Shown piece after piece: positions 48,601 to 60,600 of a DNA stretch of 64,000 nucleotides. The stretch comes from Eunapius fragilis (Eukaryota > Porifera > Demospongiae > Spongillida > Spongillidae). The stretch lies in the NCBI GenBank assembly GCA_963681505.1, contig OY811980.1, forward strand, positions 4,199,504-4,263,503, written 5' to 3'. The translations under genes were made by a program, and so were the position numbers. Position 1 is the stretch's first letter. Each line of letters begins with the position of its first letter. The notes beneath the pieces were generated by a model, which was not told the origin of the DNA, did no database searches, and saw only the letters and a program-made list of their open reading frames with translations.

Positions 48601-51600
48601 GGTACATGGACTGGAAACCACCGCGTAACGTACGTAATACTATAAAATTGTTTGCAATCCTCGTTGCGCCTCGTTCCCAACCTTTTCGGACTAACAAAAG
48701 CTTTTGTGAAGTTGTCTTAGCTTTGGAGTGCGCATGTTCTGTTGTCAGGCCTCTGCAAATATGGTAATAGTTATGGCCTTATTTAATGTTTCACAGTATA
48801 CCAGGATGGTTTCTCTAACTCCAGATTATATTTACATGTACATATGTGATGATTGAACCTGTATTTATTTCTATAATACTTTGCTGAACCATTTCCAACG
48901 CACTTGCTAACGTCCCATTGGGCCCCTCCGATGAGGATGCAACATCAGTCAAGGACTCTTCATCATTTTCCTGTGTATCGCTCTCATCGCTCGCATCATC
49001 TGATTCATCTACATCAGAACTCGTGTTTCATTCAGCCATACAACACCAGTTCATTAATAATTCATGCACAATGAGGATGGCGACACGAATTTATTGTGGT
49101 TTCCAGTCCATGTAATAATTAAGTGTCCTTACGACCTGCGGGCTGGCCCATCGAATCCGGACACGGGAAGTCTCGACACTATCCGTAGATCATCGTGTTG
49201 AGTTGGGCCCACAAAAGCGTAGGAACGTAAACAAGATTGGGGGGGCCAAAAGGGTGTGTGTCCAATATAAATTCTGCGTACTTTATATACATATTGCCCA
49301 AGATTGGGGGGGCCAAGGCCCCCTCTGCCCCCCCAGTTCCTACGCCTATGCAGTGTTCCCAAATATGCTCAGCGAAGGACATCTCTGTAACTACAATGAT
49401 GGGAAGTGTCACTATGACTGGTGCAGGCACCAACATATCTGCTTTGGTCCACATTCATGGCTTTCATGCTCAAGGAACACCCGTCGAAAGGATCAGAGTG
49501 GTTGCAACCGTTCCAGGCCACCATGTCCATAACTCATATGTGTAACACTAGTGCATGCATGGACATCATATTATTTGAGTTCGTTTGCATTGATCATGTT
49601 TGCACTCCACCCTTTGGTGTAAAAACCTGCCTAGACAGGTCTTTAACGATCGCTGTGTTAAGTATTGTTGTAATCGTTTTGTGTGGCAATAATATTTTTA
49701 TAGGTTGTTTATTCTTGCAGGCTTTACAACTTATCCCTACACTCGCGATCTGATGCTGCTGCAATCGTTCACCTCGTTACTACCGCCCCACAACCAGCTG
49801 TTCGAAGGTGGTTGCACCCTGTTGAATCTGACCGCATGGGAAGCTGCCTTATGCGGGTACCCAGACAAAGACACAACCGAATACATTTGCTCAGGCTTAA
49901 TGTTTGGGCTTTGTTCGAGGTTGCCCCCTCAAAAGTGCAACTGTCAAAATGCTCTCCTTGTTCGAGCATCTCGGCATCATTCAGGAGTACATCACAAAGC
50001 AGCTGGAACTGGGCAGGATGTGGGACCATTCCTGGGACATGTCACCATTGTTTTCTTCCCATGCAGATGGTAGACATTGTCTTCCATCGGAAGAACTTCA
50101 CTGAAGGTTGTGTGGGCAAAGACTTCCTGAAGTTTTTTGGTTTGGCTGCCTGTAAGTTCAAGCTTGTAAAGGACGAAAAGTGGCTGTGTGATCGAGATAC
50201 CCGAGGAAGACTGAATCTGTGGAACTTTAACACTAGCTGTCTCCAATCCTCAATGCTTTATAAATTAATCACATGCACATGTATGTAGTTTGCCAATTGC
50301 TGTTGTGCACACCTAAGTGGTGATTTGATATTAGTCTACGCATTCAGAATGGGTTAAACATTCTCGCATTTAAAAAACGACTATATAAGTGGGGTAGCTG
50401 TATTTGTGACAGTGAAACATTCCTATAATACCTGGACTGGAGTCCCGCTCAGCGGAAGTCCACGTCAATTATTGCCAGAGACAACGAACTTACGACGAGC
50501 TATTGGATTTGAGTGCCAGGTTGTGCATGTACCCCTCCTTAATCCATATATTTTTCCATTACCTTTAAAGTTAGCTGCATGCGTGTGGTTATTGCGTAAA
50601 TTTGATAATTTAGTAATGGCAAGCATTGAATTTCATACAAACGTACATGTATGTGCATGGAAAGAAACGAAGACCACTTTAGCTTGTCTACACACTGCCC
50701 ATACGTACATGCAGTCATTTAAGCAGCTTATTGGGACCCCTGGACTCAGCTAGTCACTCCACTGTCCACTAAACAGGTTTGGTGTTGTCCCTAAAGACAA
50801 CAACACAGGGAAATGGCGTCCGATAACAGATTTGTCCTACCCCTGGGAAAAGTGGAAATGACGAAATAGACCCCGAGCTCTGTTCGTGGAGGACGCGGCT
50901 TCCGAGGCCGCTGAATTGGGCAAAGGGGCAGTTATGACGAAGGTTGATATTGAGGCGGCATATTGTCTGGTCCCGGTCCACCCACACTGTTGGGTAAGGA
51001 ATAGATAGGGGCAGGTTTTTTGCTGATCCAATGTAGCCTTTTGGTCTCTGGTCGGCGCCAAGATATCAATGTCATTCCAGACACAATGGAGACCTAAAAT
51101 CTCGCGGGGATCAATGCATCACATGTATGTGCGTCCAGTCGACCACACATCAATATCAAGGAGGCTACTGATTTAGCACAGGTGGTCTGAGTAGTACTCA
51201 GCGTTTACATCGAGCACAAGACAAATTTCAGAAGGCATCAGCTCCCCTCAATGGAGGAGTCTTACCACAAAGACACCTGATGGAAAATCTGAAAGACAAG
51301 TTCCATCAGTACCAGGAGAAGCTTCGGACACTTACATTATCACCATATACTGTACCATCGAAGAGACCCAACACTTCTTCAATACCACCAACTACATGGT
51401 GAATATAGTAGGGAGCTGAGGGAAATCTACATCTACCTATGAAATCAATGTTACCACCTTGGTTGTGAGTTCTACAACAGCTAGTCCCAGTTTTACAGTG
51501 ACAATGAATTAATCCAATGTAACAGCTAAAAATCATGCTCAAAGTTTACCAACCAATGTTTTCCTTTCCCCTAATTCAGCTCCACTCAATTACATTCACA

Positions 51601-54600
51601 CACCACCAGGTGTATCTCAGCAGGCTTATTTTGTGCATCATGTTTGGTTTTTGATAGGATCAAGGCATACTGAAAAACAATCCACATCTGCAGACTCAGA
51701 AGTACACCTCAGCTCCTTACATGTAGTAAAGTATTGCCAGGTTGTATGCTTGTAAATGGCCATCTGACCAATAATTATTTAGCATTAATAAAAAAGTTTT
51801 ACTGCTTGTACCTTATGTGTGTACAAATGCCAGTAGATATGGGTATGAAAAAAAAGAAGCATTATCCAAATAAGATAATGACTGAGAAACCACTTCATGT
51901 GAATTTTACTGGTGTGCACATCCAATGAGCAGTGATGCAAACCGTCACTTGGCAGCAATAAGAAAACGTGAATGACGATACAAGAAAAGGATGGAACAAC
52001 TAGACTGAAGCTGATAAAAAAGCAAGAGGAGGATGCAAGAAAACTAGAAAGGCCAGGTGGTATGCTTGTACTGTACACGGCCACCTAACCAATAATTGAC
52101 TAGTTTGGCATTAATAAAATAGTTTCCCTGCTTATTATGTGCACCAAGTCTGGTTTGTGCTACGAGGCATACTAAAGAATACACCTCATCTACAGACTCT
52201 GAAGCACATGTATCTCATCAGCTTGCTCTGTGTGCGACTGGAGATTTATTTAATAGGAGCGACCACTTAGGCATACATGTCTGCCGTCACTCCACCAGCA
52301 AGAACAAGAGTTTCCTGGAAGTACATGGCACCGAGATTGAAGACTCCAATCAAGCTATGACCAACGTGACCTCCTCGTCCCCCTTGCATTACACGTAGTA
52401 AAGTATTGCCAGGTGGTATGCTTGTAGATGGCCACCTAAAATAGTTTCATTGCTTATTATGTCTGTTTTTTGCTAGGAGGCATACTTAAGAACACACCTC
52501 ATCTACAGACTCTGAAGTACCTCATCAGCTCCTTACATGTAGTAAAGTATTGCCAGGTGGTATGCTTGTAAATAGCCACTCATATGAGCAGTGATGCAAA
52601 TCGTCACTTGGCAGCAATATGAAAACGTGAACGACGATATAAGAAAAGGATGGAACTAGACTGAAGCTGATAAAAAAGCAAGAGGAAGATGCAAGAAAAC
52701 TAGAAAGGCCAGGTGGTATACCTGTACTGTACACGGCCACCTGAAAAATAGCTAACTAGTCTGACATTAATAAAATAGTTTCCCTGCTTATTATGTGCAC
52801 CACGTCTGGTTTGTGCTAAGAGGCATACTTAAGAACACTCCTCATCTACAGACTCTGAAGTATCTCATCAGCTCCTTACATGTAGTAAAGTATTGCCAGG
52901 TGGTATGCTTGTACATAGCCACTCATATGAGCAGTGATGCAAACCGTCACTTGGCAGCAATAAGAAAACGTGAATGACGATACAAGAAAAGGATGGAACA
53001 ACTAGACTGACGCTGATAAAGAAGCGAGAGGATGCAAGAAAACTAGAAAAGTTTATCTCAATGCAGCAAATGCAATTACCATTTCAAATACAATATATTT
53101 TCTGAAAGCCATGTGTGTTATGGTGTCTTCATACACAAAGATTTCCTTAGCACTCAGGAAAAATGGGCGGTGAAGGCCCATCAGCTGAACCAACGGTGGT
53201 TGCAAATATGGCCACTAAAGCCAGTGTGGCCACTGACAGCATTCCTGACGTTGGTCAGGAGGAAGCCAAATGATGAAAAACCCGGTTGCTGCTTCAAAAA
53301 GAGAGGATGTTCTGAATGGTGTTTGCTAGGAGACATTCTGAAGAACACTCCAAATCTACAGACTTGAAGTACCTCAGTTCCTTACATGTACATTGTAGTA
53401 AAGTATTCCCAGGTGGTATGTAAGCCTCCTGTCATAGATGGACCAATAATTAACTAGTTAGGCATTAATAAAATGGTTTGGCATTAATAAAATAGTTTCA
53501 CTGCTTACTATGTGCACCATGACTGGTTTTTGCTAAGAGGCATACTAAAGAACACTTCTCATCTACAGACTCTGAAGTATCTCATCAGCTCCTTACATGT
53601 AGTAAAGTATTCCCAGGTGGATTGCTTGTAGATGGCCACCTGACCAATAATTAACTAGTTTGGGATTAATAAAAACTAGGTTTGCCCACCTGGCCTCCAC
53701 TTAACGATGTGCATCTTCACCATGCTATTCCATTTGCTGGAAGTTTAAATACTGCCAGCTGTACCTGGAGCTAGATAACCTCACTTACAACTGACTTTGA
53801 TGCTTCCAACTTTTCAAAGTACAGTTAGGCACTGCAAAGCCTGCCATCTCCAAGCGGAGCTTGAAAAGGCCCAGCAGTCACAGCAAGAACTGCAGCAAAT
53901 GGCAACTTATATGGCATTAGTGAACAGTGACAGAAATCCTCTGAGACAGTTCTAATAAGATGAGTGAGCAATTAAAACATCTCCACAATAGGAAACCAAG
54001 GATAGCAAATGCAAGCCACAGTGAAATAAGGGTAAAAAGAAGAGCCATTTGTCAAGACCCTTGACAATACTTTAGGTGTTCAATGACAGTAGTATTTCAG
54101 TGGTGCATTTATTGGCATAAGGTACTTTAGGTACTATGCTCATGAATATTCATATTACATGTACATGTAGTTGCATTTCTGTGCTAACTAATTTTAAGAC
54201 CCTTCATGTATGTACAGTGTACATCCATCTCACAACTGGCACAACTAAAAGCTGCCCCATCGATCTGAAGAGCTAGTGAAGAAAGTATCACTGTTTATTA
54301 TCATATTTGGGAACTGGCATAAGATTTGTGATAGCAGCTTTGCACAAGCACTAGACAAGGTAGATAACTTCTTGCAATGTACTTTGAAGTTGTATGCACT
54401 AGTTACAGTTTAACTAAACAGGCTATTCAAGCTATTCAAGAGTTCTTCACCTTCTACTGGGACACATTCCCTGATGCAACAGTACCAATAAAAATGCACC
54501 TTCTGGAGGATCATTCAGTACAGTGGCTTTTGCTTCCTTGGTAAACAAGGTGCACAGTACATACATGCCACGGTATATGCTCCCATCAGAGACAGGGTAA

Positions 54601-57600
54601 AGAATCTGCAGTGCATAATAAAAGAACATCTATTAAGTACGAAGCGATAATTGCAAGCTGCCATCCAGCCCCAGGAAAGAGAATAAAGAACAATAAGTCC
54701 TGTAGCTCTGCACAAACTCAATAAATTTGTATTTTTGAAATGAACATGTCTTAAAGCCAGCTGCTGGGTCATACATGTTACATGTAAATGCACAGGGCTA
54801 TTCTTTAAACTCATTTGTACTACTTCCAATAATTTTCCAAAAATAATATCATTCTGTCTACTTCTTTAGATCCCTCCCCCTGGTTTTCAAAGGCCTAACG
54901 CGTATTCAGAAAATGTGTCATCGTTAGTACTTAGCAGAAACAGACACCACATTCTATGTACATTAGTATTTATTGTTTGGTCTGATCCAGTTCTTGATGT
55001 CATAATCATTCTTTGCACACACGAGATCAGAGTTTGTCAATATGTGCGATCTTCTGCCGGACTCCTGGCAAGAAGAGACGCAAATTGCTACTGGTACTGG
55101 ACTCCTTGCAGTTGGCACCTCGTCGCTTGTCATGAAAGGCACCAGAGTACAGGACACCGGCCTCTGGATAGAGCACTTTTTGAGGATGGCTGCCATACTC
55201 GTATCGTGCTACTGCGACAAGGCTCCCAGATGTTCGCATATCAGGCATCTATTTGTCAGAGCGTCATGGAACTTCGAGGGCAACGTGTGAGTGACATACG
55301 ACTGTTAGTATCAATGCGAGCCTCTTGACAACAACATGGATCTCAACTGGCCTAGATGAACTCTAAATTATATAATGAGGCTTTCATAGGTCGCGCAAAA
55401 TCCATCCCACGTAGCAGGCACAGTCACACGACAACTAACTGCTCACTGGAGCCTAACCTTGACGCCCAGCCACCTCGAGCAGTTCCAAAATCTGCCACAG
55501 TGACGACTCTGGGTGAGGCAATTATACAATGTACCCGCCTGGTCCCTGTTCACCCCCAAGGACTGTCCACTTTTGGGCACGAAGTGGAAAGACCAGTCCT
55601 GCATGTACATCAACCCATGCTGCCATTCCAAGGAGGCTTAACAAATTTTGTGCTTTACATAACGTATACGATCCATCCACATACATGTAGCTACAAAACC
55701 GTTGCACTACTTCGCGACCTTATTTACCAACAATGGGCTTGCCAATAAAATCCTACCTCTCGCTGGTGCGGAGTATGCAGATGATTCCCTCGGTCTACCT
55801 CCCCCGTCTGAACAATTACCACCATCCAGACTGAAGAGAGTACTCAATGGCATCCTGAGAAGTAGGGTTCTGGGGGGGGGGGAACAACCAAGGACCCACC
55901 TCTAGATAACTGCCACCATGCTGTGGTGCATTAAAGCCCCACTCAAGGAGTGTAATGTCCAGGATGCACTGGCCTTCTGGGCAATCGCTGTGACTGCCTT
56001 CTTCGGGTTCTTCCATCTCGGAGAATTGCTGGTCGAATCCGAATAAACTTTACAACCTCGCACTATCACGATGTGGCTACTGACGCTCACTCCAAAATAT
56101 CAATGGTGGAGATTCACCTTAAAAAATCGAAGTGTGACCAGTTCGGAACAGAGGCAGACATTTTACTAGGGCACACCGGGTGCTCCTATGCCCAGTTGCA
56201 GCCATCCTGTCATTCATTGGTTCACATAGGGACACGGCTGGCTGCCTCTTTATTGACAGCGAGAAAAAAAACATTGCAAAATCTCGTTTTGTGTCTGGGG
56301 CTTGAAAGGCTCTGTCGTAAGCTAACTTTGCCGAAGAGCAGTTTGCTGGGCACAGCTTCAGGATCGGGGTAGCAACCAGCACGGAGTTGGCGGCAAGCTC
56401 TAGGAAACCTCTGCTACATCAGAACTCTACAAAGCCATCTTGCCACCATCACCACAACACTAGCGAAATACATGTAGCAACGACCCCAAAACCCCATATA
56501 TTGTAGGCATAATCTCTGTTATAGCGCTGAACACTGCACACTAAGCTCTGCCGCCTGTCAATTAATAAACTAACCTACTCACTGTTTGGGGGGTATAGTT
56601 GGCCTTGCATGGCCTCCTGGGTGGTGCCATATCACCACGCAACCCAAACATGCCAGACCACGCCTACCCTGGCTTCAGACCCCTGCCAAGTGTATGTAAA
56701 CGCAGGCCAGCGTAAATGAACTGTGCTACAATAGCGTGAGAGAAGGTTAAATGCCATGTAAATTTTTCTCTGGTTGTACATGTAGTAGTATTTTTAAAGT
56801 TAATCCGGCGAATTGCCCAGTTAGATTTTTCCTGACAGAGCCTTTTCCACAGGGGCTTCACTTAGAGTAAATTTTCACCCGTATTCATTTGAGTTGCAGG
56901 CGATAAATCGGCAGGAAGTCGACCCGTGTATGTCGGCCATTACTAGTTTACTTGAGATGCTCAGATGCTGCTTTAAGTCTGCAGACACTCGTGAACTGAA
57001 GTAAAATTCATGGTCTAGCTTTACAAAATTCTGCCAAACTACATGTAGTAGCCAGCTAATAACATAATGCCCTCACAAAACATCTGGGAGTCTGCTTAGA
57101 GCTCATCCTGTAATTAGCATTGGAGACATTAATTTGCCTCATTTCCAATCATCTGTGACGTAAAATCACTCAACAATGGAACGGTATGAGGCATTTACAT
57201 CCGAGCATTCATTAGGAAAGCAAACAGTAAATTCCTGAAGCGTGAGATATTTTACCTCTGCATGAATTGTCTCCACTATCATAAATAGTGGTGTAATCAT
57301 TCATCCTGCATAGGTTCTTAAACTCTAGTTCTATACCTTTGACAGTAATTATCAACCAGATTGGTTCATTAAAGATACACGCAACAAGGTTGTTACTTTA
57401 TGAAAGTTAGCAGGTTAAGCATGGGTGATCACACAACAACGCAATCACATACTCCACTCCTGCATGTGCAGTGACTAGTTGCTTTCTTTTTTCACAATAA
57501 CATGTGCAGTGACTAGTTGCTTTCTTTTTTTCACAATAACATGTGCAGTGACTAGTTGCTTTCTTTTTTCACAATAACATGTGCAGTGACTAGTTGCTTT

Positions 57601-60600
57601 TTTATTCACAATACTCAGCAACAGGTCCTACTGTACATGTACTATACATTCTGCATGTGTATACCCAGGCAATGCTGCTAGCTGGTGCAATTAAAACTTA
57701 AGCATGCGTGTAATTCCCTCAAGTAATGAGATGCATAGTGCTGAATTCACACTCACAGCGTTGTCAAATGGACCACTACCCTGTTGTACGCATGTGTCAG
57801 CTCAGAATTCAACAGCAATACTTACATGACCCATGTCCCTCTGCTCCTTCATGTGAGATGACTGCAAGTATCCCAGGCCTTGAACAAAGAGGACCACTAG
57901 ATCTGTCCACATGGTCATAGCTCCCCTATCTTCAACTTCTCCATATAATAACGCACTTGGGTCCACCTCTACAAACCAGTGGCTTCCATCTTTTACCTTA
58001 GCAAACGCTGGCTCCTTGCTCACCATCCCTTCAAGGATACTGGCGTCAGAGAGGGCAATGGCTGGCCACACCACAGAGACCAGGGGTGGTGGAAGTGTAT
58101 CCATAACTAAGGCAGTCAGCAGGTCATCAGAGGGAGGTGAAGGCATGTACAGCATCCCACTGGTGCAAAATAGTTCAAGAGCCAGAAGCGGCAGGGCTTC
58201 AACCTGACAAATAGGTCCATCAATGCATGTCAACAATCACAAATAAAAGCATACTTTCTAATTGCAAGCACATGCTCTGGATTACATCATCCAAAGAGGA
58301 ACGTGTAAACTTAATGTACTTACATGTATGCAACCCCATATACAAGTACATGAGTTGACTTTACATTGACGCCAACTTCTTTATTGCTAAGATATTTGTA
58401 CAGTGTAAGTCTGATCACAAGCATGTTATAAACTTCTGTAAACCTACATGCACTTCATTTTTCCACTGCACCACGAATCAACTGAGATCCCCAAAGCATA
58501 AGCTGCATGCAGGCATTCAAACTCCCCTGTTACACAGTGCAACACTTCTGGTGGTACCTTGGTGGACTGAAGGGAAGCCACTATTCCTGAATATGCACTT
58601 TGGAAGATATCAGAAGTCTTTAGTTGCTCGCAATGAAGGACAAAAAATGCCACTGCTTCAAGAAGCACCCTGAAATTAAAATCCATGCACAGTGCTAAAG
58701 CTGTGATAAAGGGAGGCCACACCCACTTCTCAATGTCTGTTGTTCCCTTGCTGATGATAATCTCACTGGCTTTCTTCAGCCACATAGAGGGACTGATGTG
58801 AACTGTAAGAAGATGTCGGAAGCACACGACAACAGGTCTGAAGAGCTCACTTCTCTGCCCTGGAATGGTAACAGATTGAATACACAACAAAGTACAGCAC
58901 ATACATACATGTAGTCCATAGGTTAGATGACATACCAAATTAACAAGTCAGGATGGGCTGCATAGAGGATATATACATTGTATTTACTAAAAAGCGCTTG
59001 ATTTGATCATACAAGGAATCAAGCAACGCTTTGATCAACCACTGTATTCAAGCTTTGAAATCCTTCTAGTGAAAGCAGCTACAAGATAGAAGTATGATCA
59101 ATGCAGAATTAGCATTTGTTATTTTACAAGGATGACTTTAACTGCATGCAGCTTGGAATTTTAGCAAGTAATTCCCATGTGAAACAGCTCAATATCTTGA
59201 TGCTGTCGTCACATACTTGCAAAAGCTATCCCAGGCTCAGAAGTCATTACTGTTGGAAGTATGTACCTTTGCAGGCGCTTCAGTGCTCTGAGACATTTTA
59301 AGACATGTAGAAACATAATTTGGGTCATGACCATCTTACAGATCAGTTCAATTGAAATAGGGAATGAATTTATAAAAGGTTCCAGCCACAGAGAAGCGGC
59401 TAACATTTCTGTCAACCGATTGAAATATACATAGCACTTTGATCACATCATTGCATTCTAGTCATAAATGATTGAAGCCTACAGTATGTTCTATAGCTGT
59501 TCATGAAAAATGGTTAAATTTCATATGGCTTTTGAAGATAAAAGTTGCACAATTTGCAAAACCTCTGGAGCTCTGCCGCAGACCCCAATGGGGAAGCATA
59601 CAGCGGGCAGATGGAGGTATGCCCCCCACCGACCCTCTCTATGCCCCTCTCCTTTCTATTATGTAACCTTAGCCTCTACACTTTATACATGGAAGTCCTT
59701 CCTGCACCTCAGAAACATAATGAGCTTTAAAGAGGTTACATTATAACTTACTTAATCTAACTCGCACCTGTGACTGTCAGCACTTACCAATATCCACACT
59801 TATCGGTAATAAATTTTAAAAATACAGTAAAGAAAAACATTCCCTAACGAGAAAGATGGTGGGATACATTGTATATGAATTGAAGGTAAGGGTGGTGTTA
59901 AAAGAAAGGGGAAAAGGTGTTGTGGAAAGGAAAATGAGACAAAAATATAACAGAACATTGCCTCATTTTCCTTTCCACAAAACCTTGTTCCCTTCCTTTT
60001 TACACCCCTTTGCCTCCAATTCCTATATTCCACCAACTTTCTCGTTAGAGAATGTTTTTCTTTACTTGTAAAAGCATACATGTACACTGTACCTGTCTCA
60101 CTGCTGCTCAGTACGTTTACTGACCAATGTAACAAGCATACAAGGAGGTCATCCAGTCCTGATCTGACATCCTGACTCTATCAAACAAGTCTCAGTATGA
60201 TATCCTAACACACACATCAAAAGCTGCACTCACATTTTGGATCACCAAAGCATTAACACTCCCTACTGCTTCAAACAGATCTTCTAGTTGACTCTTCTCA
60301 AGCTGGTTCAAACTTTCCTTAATCAGCAGGCATAACTTGCAAAATACATTTCCAACAACAGGTCCTCCTGACAGTCCATCAGCAGCTGCATGTAACCAAT
60401 GATCAGTGGACATGTTACTAATGACTAGAGCAGGAACAATTATGACGGCCGGAAACTAGACATTTGTCTGGCTAATATAGTCTATTGTCAGGCGGTCAAT
60501 TAACTATCTGGAAAAATGGCCAGACAAAAACGTGCAGGTGATTTTGATACTGGAAGTAGTGAAGGCAGGGGCGGATACAGGAATTCTGAAATACGGGGGG

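Larger units (their letters stand above)
45904..48602 (+). mobile_element. pogo-type transposon with about 500-bp inverted repeats, looks whole
   Basis: The element begins CCGTAAACTACCAGAATTAAG and ends with its inverse, flanked by TA on both sides (45902-45903, 48603-48604), the target used by Tc1/mariner/pogo elements. Inverse copies extend about 500 bp (45904 to about 46410 and about 48100 to 48602) with few differences. The single gene between them is uninterrupted. Pogo elements usually have short terminal repeats, so this architecture is unusual. Confidence 0.85.
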
